Shown here piece by piece: positions 10,600 through 22,060 of a stretch of DNA of 64,000 bases. This DNA is from Orbilia blumenaviensis. Its lineage: Eukaryota; Ascomycota; Orbiliomycetes; Orbiliales; Orbiliaceae. Under the pieces are notes generated by a model. That model ran no database searches and had not been told where the DNA came from. It saw nothing but the letters and a program-made list of their open reading frames with translations. Every line of letters begins with the position of its first letter. The stretch's first letter is position 1. The position numbers and the translations under genes were made by a program. Location of the stretch: the NCBI GenBank assembly GCA_036872755.1, contig JAVHNS010000002.1:2108001-2172000 (forward strand), given 5' to 3'.

Positions 10600-13185
10600 C
10601 TAACCATCCTCTAGCCTCACAGTTGCAGGCTTTAACGTGGTCCAAAATTTTCCGTCTGCTACTGCAGTACTTGGTATCGCTCCGTTTATCTTTTTCTTGA
10701 GCACCCCAGAGTTGGACTTGACCATGGTAGAGCCCTTCGTACCATCTTTGGCTGTTGTTTTGAGTGCAGTAGTCTCTTCCCCTCGCGCTCGATGCTCAGG
10801 GCACTTTCGCGGTGTACCCCGACCCTGCGACTCGTAGAAAAACCTAGAGACCCTAAACTCATGGTACGGGGCAGGGGCGACGCAGATCCATTGAACGGTA
10901 AAAAGTTCTAGCTGCGGCCAGCATGCATTGCACCACTGGAAGCCCGGATAATCCCTCGATTCTTTTGCATTCGCACGGAGCAATATCTTGCCGCAAAGTT
11001 TGTTTGAGCAGCACACGGTATCCGCCGTCTTGGGCCAATTTTTCCTAAAGTCGAACTTACCCATGATGAACATTTTCCCATTGCTCTTCAGTTCTAACTT
11101 GCGGCAGATGTCGTTGCATTCATGTGAAGAGAAGAAGAGTTTGAATCCATCTTCCCCAAAGTTGGTCGGGGTTAGCACGAAACGGTCGGGGTCCTTAGTA
11201 TGGATCGCCGGGTCCGTTAGTAAGTTTCCAACGCCCTGAAGATCACAGACCAAGAAGCGTCCCTGCGAGCGCTCGAACGTGAAGTGTGAAAATGCTTGTG
11301 CACTTCTGTTTGCTGCATCGTTGGGGTTGTCTTCGTTGACATAACCAGCGTTGTTGTTGTATTTAACGTAGGAACCTTCAATGAATGGCTCAAGGGATAT
11401 AAAAGTATCATCTGATGTCTTTTTCGATTTGCCTTTAAAGCAAGCCGTCACAATGAAATCGATAGAGTGATTAACTCCTACCAATTCATTAAACTCGTGA
11501 GCGAAAGACTTGCAAAGTGCCTGACATCTCATGTCTTCTGCCATTTCTGGTAGTTTTGCATTTTCCTGCTTAGACGACTTTACCACATAGCGATTATTCG
11601 AGGCCGCAGTACGGGCATAAAATGCCACCCGTAAGGCTCCCTGAGCGAATGGCATTTGTCGTTTGTGGAGCGTAAGTTCCAAGACATTCATCTTAATTTT
11701 TCCGTCGCTCTTCATCATGTCGTCCAAAGTATTGGAAGAGTGGGCAGTCACTTCAGCAGTAAAGCCTTCCACTGTTAGGGTCTCGTTAAGCCAGCCAGTC
11801 TTACCCCATCGCGGCGGGGTATTTTCCAGAACTACGGGTTCAGGGGCGTCATCCTCTCCAATGGCAGTGAGCTTTGGGCCTGGCCTTTTACTGAAACCTG
11901 TCTTGCCTACCCGTGATACATAACGGGCGGCAGTACGAGTAGCAGAGGCGGTAACAGCCTTGACAACTAATTGGCGTAAGGCACTGAAAGTGATACCCAG
12001 CTCGGCCTCCCGCATCAGCAACCCACCCACCCCACTCTTGTTGTTACTACTTGAAACCGAGTTATAGTATCTATTGGTCCTGAGGAGACTGCAGTCTGCC
12101 ATTGCCTTCGAATACATCTGGAGGAACTCGAAGGCCATACGGTCTGTGTTATCGTGGATCCGGAGCAAGACATAATTGATACGACGTTCCACCATTTTGC
12201 TGAGTAATGGAAGATGCGTAAGGCCATGTGGTTCACTTCCCGGGTCAGGATAGCTATCAGAGTAGTCGCCCAAGTCGTGCAATGTACGGCCGTGCGGTGG
12301 CGCATCGGCGATGTGGATAATGCAGCGGGTTTGGTAGGCCCAACTTGCACTAAGTGCCTGTTGAATTCCTCCGAGGACATCTTCCGGAGTATCGGCTCCT
12401 CCACTAGCGTTTAGGGTTGTAAGAAATGTATAAACTTGGTCAACAGTTGATGTGAAGTCGAGGAACTGGATATTTGGTGAGTCGCTATGGTCCTTGTAAC
12501 CCACGACTGCTATTCTGACTTCAGCTTCGTTTAGGAACGCTGCTTTTATATCCTTAACAATACTCTTTATTTGGTTCTTAGCAGCCTCGATATAAGATGC
12601 CATAGAACCCGTGGTATCAATGAGGAACAGCAAATCGGTGGCGCAGATCGATTTGAAAAGCCCTTTATTCGACCGCTGCGAGACTTGGGAAGTAGCCTTA
12701 CGCTCTTCGCGTTTAAGGCTACGAATACGGGAGTCGATTTCTGTGGCAGTGAGAACCGGCAAATCTCCTTCGCGTTTGAGTCTATCAGCAATGCCACGCT
12801 CTTTGTCTGCAATATTGCGCATTTTTTGCTCCTTCTCTTTCGCACTATCCAGTTCACGGCGTAGCTTTTCAATCTCACCCTGGAGACGCTCGCGTGTCTT
12901 AGTTGAAGCAATCGATGATCCCTTAGTTGAAGATGATATACCAGATCCTGCTTTAGATGACGCAGTACCGGGTTTTGGAACACTGCTCGACGAGCTCGAG
13001 GAACCCGCCCTAGCAGGACTCTGGACCACTGTAGAGGCAGTTGAAGAGCTCGTTGAGACCGAAGCTGGCCCTCGAGTAAGTGAAGCTCGGAGGAGATCAT
13101 CTGCTAGCGAGCGTACATCTTGAGAAGCCGACCTGCGTGAGCGGTGTACGGTAGCTGATGAGCGAGAAGTCTGATTCGAAGCCAT
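10600..13185 (-). CDS. von Willebrand A domain/alpha-kinase protein (vwkA-like)
   Basis: An intronless open frame gives 861 residues from the ATG at 13185. The frame extends upstream to 13353, but that part reads like leader sequence, so the Met followed by ASNQTS is chosen. Residues 1-90 are Ser/Thr-rich and probably disordered, and residues 95-165 form a charged coiled coil. Residues 184-380 form a vWFA domain with the MIDAS-like DTTGSM (190-195). Residues 510-700 match the atypical alpha-kinase fold: Lys in NRYVVK, the CDLQGVG segment near 646 followed by TDP.IHT, and a His/Cys zinc signature HECNDIC near 687. A further Cys pair set near 725-757 (CCSNKLC, CNACW) resembles a zinc ribbon. 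This layout is that of Dictyostelium VwkA and fungal homologues, Ser/Thr kinases of the myosin-heavy-chain/eEF2-kinase class. Its place inside the cluster may be incidental. Confidence 0.9.
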   Translation of the reverse strand: MASNQTSRSSATVHRSRRSASQDVRSLADDLLRASLTRGPASVSTSSSTASTVVQSPARAGSSSSSSSVPKPGTASSKAGSGISSSTKGSSIASTKTRERLQGEIEKLRRELDSAKEKEQKMRNIADKERGIADRLKREGDLPVLTATEIDSRIRSLKREERKATSQVSQRSNKGLFKSICATDLLFLIDTTGSMASYIEAAKNQIKSIVKDIKAAFLNEAEVRIAVVGYKDHSDSPNIQFLDFTSTVDQVYTFLTTLNASGGADTPEDVLGGIQQALSASWAYQTRCIIHIADAPPHGRTLHDLGDYSDSYPDPGSEPHGLTHLPLLSKMVERRINYVLLRIHDNTDRMAFEFLQMYSKAMADCSLLRTNRYYNSVSSSNNKSGVGGLLMREAELGITFSALRQLVVKAVTASATRTAARYVSRVGKTGFSKRPGPKLTAIGEDDAPEPVVLENTPPRWGKTGWLNETLTVEGFTAEVTAHSSNTLDDMMKSDGKIKMNVLELTLHKRQMPFAQGALRVAFYARTAASNNRYVVKSSKQENAKLPEMAEDMRCQALCKSFAHEFNELVGVNHSIDFIVTACFKGKSKKTSDDTFISLEPFIEGSYVKYNNNAGYVNEDNPNDAANRSAQAFSHFTFERSQGRFLVCDLQGVGNLLTDPAIHTKDPDRFVLTPTNFGEDGFKLFFSSHECNDICRKLELKSNGKMFIMGKFDFRKNWPKTADTVCCSNKLCGKILLRANAKESRDYPGFQWCNACWPQLELFTVQWICVAPAPYHEFRVSRFFYESQGRGTPRKCPEHRARGEETTALKTTAKDGTKGSTMVKSNSGVLKKKINGAIPSTAVADGKFWTTLKPATVRLEDG

Positions 13186-15093
13186 ATTGAACAAATTTCG
13201 AAACAAATATATATAGATAACTACTATAATGGCCCACAGATTCAGGAGGGAGTATCCTGTCTCTTTGGTCTTGAGGGGAGGCCGAGCGCAGGTGAGCCGA
13301 TAACTGTACTTAAATACAAGATCTCCAGCGCCACGAACACAAATCCGAAGCAAGGCTAATGGAGTCAGAGAGTGCGAGGCGCTACAGACAGGGTGTGCTG
13401 GTCGTGCAGAACGCGGGATGCAGGATGCAGGACGAACTAGTTCAAGGCTACAAGGCTGCGTTTACCAATGCATTAATGCTCGCATGTAGTGGCATTGGCC
13501 TATGTAACTACAATTGCATCTCATCCACAGAAACAAAGGTCAAAACGTTTAAACCTAAGCCAGTGCAGAGCATCGCAGAGTCAAACTAAAACTGTGCATC
13601 GCTCATCGTAGAACTTATGCCTACGGGTTTGTATCAATCAATTCTGCCATAATATTAATATATCATCTAGGTTTGCTAGCTACATTACCGCAAAATCAGA
13701 AGATTGTAACGGATTTTCTAATCGTGCCTGCAGACGCTTGTGTGGTGGGTCGCCCAGCCGCTCAGATGAGCAGGGTCTTCCGATACTAAGGCGAGCATTG
13801 GCAACTTAAAAACTGATCCCGCATTTTTCCAGTCATTGAAATGTGACAGCCGAGCGCTGTAGCCGTCGATATATCCCAAAGATGTAATAATTGCCGTGTC
13901 ATTGAGCTACGAAGAAATACATCGGCCTGCTCATTAACTTCCGGGGGACTGCATATTTTGCTACATAATTATGGAACCCGTAGGAGCGCGCCAAAAAACC
14001 GAATTCGATAGCTAGGTGGATCAGTTCGACCATTGTTTAAATTGATAGAAAAGTATTCACTCGATTCTGGGTCTAGCACTATAAGAACTCGCAGCCGAAT
14101 GAATCCGTAGGTCATCTATAATATATGTGTGCCAACGTTTAAACGTTTCATCTCGCGATTCAACCAGCCTTGTGTTGTAATTGAAGTCAGCCTTCCACGG
14201 ACCCATTAATTTGCGCGGTTGGTCTCTACCTATTCACATTTATTGGGGTGGGCGGGGTAACAATTGGAATTCGCCACGCGGAGTGTCTGATAGGTCTGAT
14301 TTGCAAGCCGTGCTGCAAATATGAATCATTTGTAGATAAGTTAACAAGAGTGTATCGCTGATGTCTCACGCGAACAATCTCCCAAATTATGGAAATCTCA
14401 GGGAAGCACTAAATGAGGGGAAATACTTCGCGAGGCGCGCGCTTCAATCGAAACCATATTAGTCTGTTGAGGCAGGGAACTTCAAATGTTGTTGGCCTCT
14501 AAATATAACTAGATGTAGCCCATCGTATAAAATATCAACGTATCCCAAATACTATATGTATCTTATCCAGAAGAGGTTTCTAATATCTTTGCTTGTAGCT
14601 TACTGTGCACTTAGTCTCGGTCCCAGACGCTGTTGACCACAACTGTGCTGTGCACTGTGGAATTGCAGGTGTGAGTTAGAAGTGTTGAGGTGGGCCCAGT
14701 TTTTCGCAACACAGGACTTACGCAAAATCCAACAAATTATGCTAACCTCGTAAACCAGCCTCTGCTAACCCGAACACTTTGAACTTCCAGCTAATCCTTT
14801 TATGTACCCTTTCTAGGGAGTAAATAATACGTCACTACAGAAAAGGGCTTTAAAGAAGGTTAAGTTATAAAAATTGATGAAACAAGGAGACTTTTCAGAA
14901 ATCAAGATATATAATTTGGTGCTACCTATATATAAAATGATTAAATACAGTGTATAGTATTTTAGTACTCCTAGTAACTATTAAAAAAGAATACGTCCTC
15001 TCCGATCACATAACTCGATATCATTCTGCAAATCCACTATTCTCCAATTTTTGTATCCCATCACCTCGCATGTACACCTCTGCCTGCATACAT
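13186..15093. other. 1.9-kb intergenic region, nothing recognised
   Basis: Lies between the start of the kinase gene and the 3' end of the prenyltransferase gene, both on minus. Open frames are short and without motifs. The sequence just upstream of the kinase start is AT-rich (TATATATA-type at about 13205), a possible core promoter. Confidence 0.55.
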
Positions 15094-16397
15094 CTAGAAG
15101 GCCACGCTGCTTCTAATATTCTGTGCAGTTACAGTGATATTCTGTACGACTGTCTTGAGAAGGAAGTCATTGACGTCCAAATGCATGACAGTCGTGGTCC
15201 AGAGCTCGATGATAGCCACCACTGTGATCCAAAGCCCCAGAAGAATATTCATCAGGAAGACTTTGCCCCCAGTCTTAGGGTTCTTGGTGTCCAATGAAAG
15301 GAGGTGGAAGGGGATGTTTAGTCCCCATACACAAACTCCCAAGGACCAGAAAAGTGCAGACATATTAGCCCTGCGCGCAGTGAACGACAACAACGCGATC
15401 TGGATTGATCCTAGGAATCCAAGGAATTGATGCATATTATTGTGGAAAAGGACGGCCAGCGATTTTACTCCGATCTTCTTGTCATCTTTCGTATCCTATA
15501 TATACATCTCCATTAGTTGTCTGTCGAAACAATGTATCAATAGCTTCCATGAGACATCGTACCTGAGTTGCGTAAATGGTATCGAAATAAACGACCCAAG
15601 TACTAGTAGCGAGCATCATTGGCACAGCATCTTGGAGGGTATCCAGGTTACCGGCGACAGAAACCCAGCCGGGGAATACCGCCATTCCAATGACGGGTCC
15701 CAAAACTAGCTGTGGCCATTGGACTACTCGCTTCATGAATGGGTAGATTGTGCTCGCGAGCCATACAGGAGCACAAACAAGGGCACCATGGTAACCCAAA
15801 GTAATATAGCTGATGTATACTGTAAGCGCCATCTCCACGATAAAGGCGATGATAGCTGCACGAAGGCTTATCATTCCGGATGGTAAGGGTCGAACTTTGG
15901 TTCGCTCCACCTTTCCGTCAAAATTTCGATCAACAATATCACTAAACCAGGGTATTAGCCATTTTTTAGTTCTCTACCATGCTGAAATTGAACGGGCTCC
16001 CTTACTTGAATGTGCAAAATGCCATGTGCGCAATAGTCATGCTAATCCAGTTTGCGAACAAGACACTGAGAAACGATGATGGAGTGAAGACCTTTTGGTG
16101 GCTCCCCGCACTCAAGCAAGCTCCCCATACTGCCGCCACATGTTAGCATTTCCACGAAAACCACGACGCATGGGAGCTGGTGAACTACTTACTTGCTGGA
16201 TAAACACATAGGAGTGACTCAAGAGTATGAAGTCTTGCCAGTTTGATAACTCCAAGAGGAGTATTTCGCTTTGGCTTCTGTGGAGCGGCCACATGAGCGC
16301 CATTCGCAGATAGTTTCTTCGCGGTCGCCATTGTATGGTTTTGCGATTTTTCTTCGGTCAAACTTCTGTTGCGTGGTCTAGCTATGATACTATCCAT
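15094..16397 (-). CDS. UbiA-family prenyltransferase
   Basis: Four exons on minus, 16397-16193, 16129-16006, 15941-15563 and 15495-15094, give 369 residues. Introns of 63, 64 and 67 nt have GTAAGT, GTAAGG and GTACGA donors, and all phases agree. The two Asp-rich motifs that bind Mg-diphosphate are complete only after splicing. NDIVDRNFD (residues 110-118) spans the second junction; DTIYATQ (230-236) joined to DTKDD (237-241) spans the third. The rest is hydrophobic with about eight membrane segments. Members related to COQ2 and YanG transfer a farnesyl or other prenyl chain onto a phenolic ring. With a 6-MSA synthase and decarboxylase nearby, the likely acceptor is a toluquinol or cresol and the donor farnesyl diphosphate; this is inferred. 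A second role as the ubiquinone COQ2 enzyme is unlikely given the cluster context, but no mitochondrial presequence test was possible. Confidence 0.93.
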
Positions 16398-17955
16398 ACG
16401 AAGGATCTCGTTCGGAGGATTCTAGAGAAAATAGAATATCTAAGAGAGTAAAGGTAAATTATGCAATTTTGATATTTCTTGGTAGGATAGGCAAGTGCAG
16501 AAGTGAAGAATAACAGATATCAAAGCGGGGAAAACCTGCCGCGTGAATTAATGAAACATCAAATTTTTCAAAGGAAATCTAAGTATGAATTTGAATATAA
16601 TTATATTGCTAGCTATAACGTTTCAGCATTTAGAAGCAAGCTTAAGCTCGTATACGAAGCATCGCTATTGGATATTAATATCCCTGACAGATTATGTGAG
16701 AACATTCGAACGGGATAAGTTTCCGGTGCATCGCATCGCATCGCATTGCGTGTAAAAGTCTCCCAGATCGGCATCTGACATTTGGTTCAGCGATAGTGGC
16801 GATGTTTCGATGGAGCGGGAGAAGGCGAGGGGCTTCGGGGGCCCTGTGGTGGAAATCTGCCCTGGGAACCTGTCTCAGTGGTATTTTCGGAATACGAACA
16901 AAAAGAAAACTGTTTCGGGAGCCGAGGGTGCCCGTAATCGCGGTCGTTGGGGAACGGCATGAATCATGCCCGATTATCTACTCCTCTGTGCCACACTTTA
17001 ATGGACAGGCGGCCTAATAAAACTCGCGTGGGGGTCGCATGACCTAGTAACCTACTACTCGGGGCTGAATGCCGGGTGTTTTCTTGTGAGAAAAGATAAC
17101 ATTACACCGCCTAGTACATGCAGCAACTGCGACACTGGTCTAAGAATCTAGCGGTAACTACGGCGTAGTTCCGAGGTCGACTCGGCATTTGACACGAAAG
17201 GCAGGAAATTTTCCCAAACTTACAACTGTAAAAAATTAGGTATCACACTAGTGCGCTTCATTAAGAGGCTTCTATCGACAGGTAAATTCCGGCAGGAGAT
17301 GCCTAAGATCATCGATTCAGCCCTGCCGGGGTGCACAGCTGCTTATCTGTCGAGTTTAAGTCCAGAGATAGGTAAGCCTCGGAACGGCGGCTCGGCTGTA
17401 TAGTCTCTATGATCAGACTGCAGACCGTGCGACATACAGGTATCCATTCGAATTCTAGATTAGAGTTCATGGGTAGAATCGGAACGCTGTAAACTGAACT
17501 GCGCTTGACTTCTCCCAAAAGCAGAATAAAATAATAAAATAGTAAAATAAGAAACTAAAATGGCTGATCTTGGCGCTGACAATGCCTAGAATTTGAACGA
17601 CTGTGTGGAGCATTCGTATGCACGTATGTCTTGCAATAATGTTGTTTCGAAAATATTTCTGTGTCATGTCATAGATGTAGGCAGGAAACACTGCCTTTCG
17701 ATTCAAGGTACCTGGTTACACAAGTGTTGAGACTCAGAGCTCTAGTTACACAAGAGTTCGAGCTCGCCTGGTCTTGTTGGTACGCTCGGCTTCAACTTCG
17801 AATTTGTATAGTTGTAACACTTCGCATATGTATGCAATTCAATGAGAGATCTATAGCTAATGTAAAGGAATTTAATGACTCGCTGCATGCCTTAATGCAT
17901 GTAATACTCGCCATTCCGTTAATTACGTAGCCACGAGGCTACTTACAAAGCTGAT
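16398..17955. other. Intergenic, simple repeat only
   Basis: Region between the prenyltransferase start and the end of the cupin gene, both on minus. Apart from the CATCG repeat at 16728 it shows only short AT-rich open frames without motifs. It presumably includes the prenyltransferase promoter. Confidence 0.55.
16728..16747. repeat. Pentamer repeat (GCATC)n
   Basis: Four head-to-tail GCATC units, the last imperfect, with the same unit and phase as the second half of the tract at 8142-8183. Confidence 0.75.
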
Positions 17956-18879
17956 TTACAAGAGTTTCTTCATGGGCAGAGGGTCGCCGTTCGCGTCGAA
18001 GTTCTTTTTAACGACGTCCTGGAGCTCTCTGACTGCAAATCTTTTCTGCAACATTGAGCTTTCCATTTTGTCACAGGCAGCATCCCAATCCGTAGTCCAT
18101 TCTGGAAAGAATGGCTGATATCCAAGCAAACTGCCAATATAGTATCCAAGAATGACCGTGAGCCAGTAGCCAAAGAAGTGTCGAAATGGAACCCACCAAG
18201 GGGGTGACAAGTAGGAATCGCCGGCTTCGAACATCTAACCCGTATCGTCAGCACTGCAATGGGGTTTACTTGCAGGTTAAGGATATTCTTGGAACTTACA
18301 CAACAGACTTGAATAAGATCGGGTGCAGTACCGCGCATCATCATATCTTCTTGATAACCATACCAATTCTCAAAGAACGCCTGGTCGAGTTGGTAGCTTC
18401 TTGCATTCGTGCTGGCGCTGATCAAGAAGACGACTTTGTCATCCTTTTGTCCCGGGGTCCCCCATAACCTATGGTGTGGGCCTGGTTCCAGCGTTACTTC
18501 CCCATCTTCAGGTGTTAAGATGTGCTCAACATCATTTATTTCTACAGTAAGCTGCCCGGAAATCACTTTGAAGTATTCGTATTGGTTCGGATGGAAGTGC
18601 TTTGGCGGTTTCTTTCCGGACCTCTCAAGGGCTTTAACGCGGTGATGATTGACGTTGATGACGGTGTGGAATAAAAAGCATCTCCCTTCTGGGGGGTCCA
18701 TCTTAGTGACGACGAACGCACCCTCGAATCTACAACGTCACGCCGCCGTTAGCAAATAGATATAAATTAAGTATACTCAACTTTCGAAAGTGTGGGTATA
18801 GGTTCGCGCTGCTCTCTTGATCTTACTTAGAAACGGGGTTCTGACCCGCCGTGTACTTCTTCGGAATGCATGGTGCCAT
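17956..18879 (-). CDS. Cupin protein with C-terminal membrane segment
   Basis: Three exons on minus, 18879-18827, 18729-18300 and 18234-17956, give 253 residues. Introns of 97 and 65 nt have GTAAGA and GTAAGT donors and matched phases. The N-terminal half is a cupin barrel. The first cupin motif, HFHPNQYE (His62, His64, Glu69), and the second-motif His pair (103-104, GPHHRLWG) are metal-ligand candidates. A hydrophobic helix near residues 178-195 (GYWLTVILGYYIGSLLGY) suggests membrane anchoring. The fold is that of cupin-2 proteins and of 3-hydroxyanthranilate-type dioxygenases; the reaction here is unknown. It is transcribed in the same direction as P450 no. 1 and the prenyltransferase, and it lies between them, so an oxidation or isomerisation step on the prenylated ring is plausible. 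Confidence 0.82.
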
Positions 18880-19936
18880 ATCGCTGACTGGTGCCTGATG
18901 CTCGTATATTGGTAGAAGAGATTTCAAAGATTCACTCGTCTAGCTCCAGAAAATATTTAGTTTTTGGTTCTTGATGTTGAATTGGATAAAGATTTGATTT
19001 CCGTGAGAAATGGCGGAACTATATTTGTCCACTGTACAACGATCACTGAACTGCTTCAGCTTTTGAATAACATTGCGAGACTGCACCCAAATTAGCACAT
19101 CTAATACACAATGCTCCATGTCTCCCGATAGTGGCGTGAGTTCTAGCTAAGTTCTCACTGTCACTCTAAGAGAATCCCTCATGTCAGAGTCCCCAAGATT
19201 GCCGAAATAACGTTCCCTTTCGTATCAATGAGAGACAACAGACGTATCCTGTTTTACCTCCTTCTTCCTCTTCCTCCCCTGGGATCTTTCTTCTTATTTT
19301 TTTTTTTATTTTTTTTTATTTTTTTTCTGATATAGTTAATGCTTTGAGGTCGTTCTGCAGGGAGCCCGTACGATACGCAGGTGAAGGCCTGCAATGTATT
19401 GTCTTGCAGCCGGAGAACGGGAGGCTAGTGGGCCACATCCCAGGTCGACCGGTCACGGTTAGCGCCGAGGTCTTGGCCCGGATTTCGGCGACCATCCCCG
19501 GGCAGAGTTAGCTTCCCCCTGCACCCAGACTTTGCTAATACCCTGTTCAACTGGCAAGGGCAAACCTTCAGCCTAGTATATCCAGGAAGCTTAAATTCGA
19601 AAAGGTGGGTCGGCGGAGCCATCGAATAGCCAGCTGGTAAGAGCTAGGGGAGGCGAAGGATGATACAGGAACCTATAGCTAATTTCAGGCTTTGAGAAGA
19701 ATGGGATTTCTAAAACAACAAGGATATCCTAGCCATATGCAGAGCCCTGTGAACACAAGCTAAACCAAAAAGATAACAACATCGGTAATACGGTTTCTTC
19801 CAGAAGCCTTGACCTCATAGTGTGTAAGCATACTAAGATAAACGAAGTGTATTGGCAACTGCGTGTTTTAATTACTTCTAACCTGGGCCGATACCCTTGT
19901 CAACGGTGACTACCGTCGGCTGTGCTGTCTAGCTAG
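18880..19936. other. Intergenic with T-rich tract
   Basis: Upstream of the cupin gene and downstream of P450 no. 1, both on minus. It contains a long T-rich run with interspersed A at about 19290-19327, and a GC-rich patch at about 19430-19520 without a supported frame. Confidence 0.55.
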
Positions 19937-22060
19937 CTACTTCCTAGGTACAAGTTTAACCTTGATCTCCTCAAACAAGTTCAGCGTAATAACCATTCTA
20001 CTTCGTTGCAGAGCCGCCCAGGCACGGTCAAAGGCATCCTGGTGGGTTTCGCCAGGCTCTCTAACTAACTCCATCCGATGCTCTCGAAATAGCGCAAGGA
20101 ATGTCGCCATAATCTCAACTTGGGCAAATCGTTTTCCCCTATCGAGTAAACTGGTAAGCAGTTATTGTGACTAATATTGGCTGAATATTGTACTTACGGG
20201 CAGTTCCTTGGACCTTCTCCAAAGCCAAGATAAGTTCCACGTCGGTAGAGTCTTGCAGCATCCGTGTTTGACCCGGAAAGTTGGAGAGTGTCTTGCGGGG
20301 AAATTCCAAGAGACTCTTGCTTTTGGGTCTGATACCAGCGGGACGGCTTAAACTTGTATGGTTCCGGCCAGTACCTTTCATTATAGTGGACGCCAATTGC
20401 GTTCAGAGCAACCATGCTTTCAGGTGGAATATCTACACGTCGGTCATTGTAGATAAACCAACTATCAACGACATCCTCTGTAGATTTCGGGATATAAGGT
20501 GTAACTGGGAATAAACGTGTAGCCTCGTACTAGACTTAGATATTAGCTACTTTAACTCATCCAAGATATGATTCAATTTTCCCTACCAAGACCCCGTTCG
20601 TTTTTACCATCTTTGGAAACACTTCTTCGTATTTCAAGTCGTAGATATTTCCAACGCCTTCGAGGATACCATCAATTTCTTCAAAAATTTCTTCTTGGAC
20701 CTCCGGATGCATTGCAAATAGGAAAAGCGCATATTCCAAAGATCTTGCACTACGATTGTAACAAAAATAAAAAAATATAATTAGCAACTTAGTTAACCAC
20801 GATAAAGATTAGTAGGGCAAGTGCAAGAAGATATTTCTTACCTCGTTTCATGACCGCTGTAAATAAACACAATTTGGTTGGGTTTGTTAGCTACCAGATC
20901 ATATGGAAATATAGATACGAGTTTGGCAATTGGACTACTAACGCAAGGAGGAAGATGGCGCTATTGCCCATGACGAAGTCCTTCCGGACACCGCTTTTAC
21001 TGACGGATGCCGTATCGTAAACACTCCCACCTTTGGCTTGTGCTTCTGGGTCGTCACTCTGCAACATGGCCGAGAGTAGATTTTTGCCGTCCTCACCATT
21101 CTGAAGCTTCTCATCTTCGATTTGAATAAGTTCCATCATATGCCTTCGCATGTTTTTAGCAGCAACGCCAGCGGTCTGGGCTAGCTTCGGACCATATTTG
21201 TAAAGCCATTGGGGACAGTATGCCATGACGGCGATATGTTCAAGAAAGAACTCGGATGCTTCGCGGAAACTCATTTCGTAGCCTGCAGGGATAGCCTCTT
21301 TTTGCGCAGTCCATGGAATTTGTACGCCAAAGGAAGCAAGCGTAACTACGTGAAGAGCCAGTTTCATACAGTCCGAGCCCATCTTATGAATAATACCCTC
21401 CTTGTTCGAGGTGATGTTATCGAGACCTGAAATCCATTCATCCCTCATCGCGCTTGCTTGGTAGAGAGAGTCAAACCAGACCACTTTGTGATTCGGCTCC
21501 GTGAAAGTTTTGTTTGTGACCCTTCGGTGAAAGCGCCATTCGTCATGTTCGCTCTAAAGTTGCAAATCCAGTTAGCTAACCACCCCTATCTATACTAATT
21601 CCTCTATCATTAATATTGAACTTACTGAGAGGATACTTGGTCCGAAGTAGCCCATAACCTTTACAAAGCTCTTCACTGGACGTGGAAACTTTGTACGCTT
21701 CTTCGTCACTTCACAGATAACATCTGGGTCCCCAACGAAGATCGAAAGCCCCCCAGGGCTCACCACACAGAATATGTCGCCCAGTTTCTCGTGAACTGAA
21801 TTCTTAGCATCAAAGTTCCACGACGGTCTTGAGTACTTCACAAGCCAACCAATCCTCAAAGCCCTCAGAATCGGCCATACAATTTCTTTGACCAGAAGCC
21901 ATACCATACTCCATTCGTAAACTGCAGTATACACATAGGGTAGCCCAGTAGCTATCGCCTTTTTGCGGTTTATGTGAAGCCCATACAAAGGTTTGAGAAC
22001 ACTATAAGCCACCAGCCCAATGGCTAAGTGTGTATAGGAGATGCTCTCTAGAATCGTCAT
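19937..22060 (-). CDS. Cytochrome P450 monooxygenase no. 1
   Basis: Six exons on minus, 22060-21626, 21553-20943, 20856-20842, 20749-20587, 20529-20198 and 20138-19937, give 585 residues. Every phase agrees. An N-terminal hydrophobic segment anchors it to the ER. The I-helix motif AGHETS (349-354) is assembled from exon 2, a 15-nt micro-exon and exon 4. The ExxR motif is EATR (410-413). The heme loop FGEGPRNC ends at Cys518, with the following PGKRFAQVE encoded in the last exon. At 585 residues it is longer than most P450s, the extra length lying in the N-terminal part. The CYP4-like heme and I-helix regions are compatible with hydroxylating or epoxidising a lipophilic chain such as a farnesyl tail, the role given to YanH in the yanuthone pathway; this is inference. 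It is divergent from the FAD oxidase gene. Confidence 0.9.

Noticed and set aside
13185..13353. Upstream extension of the alpha-kinase gene
   Set aside because: The 56-residue extension has no similarity to the family, and the downstream Met begins a typical Ser-rich N-terminus.
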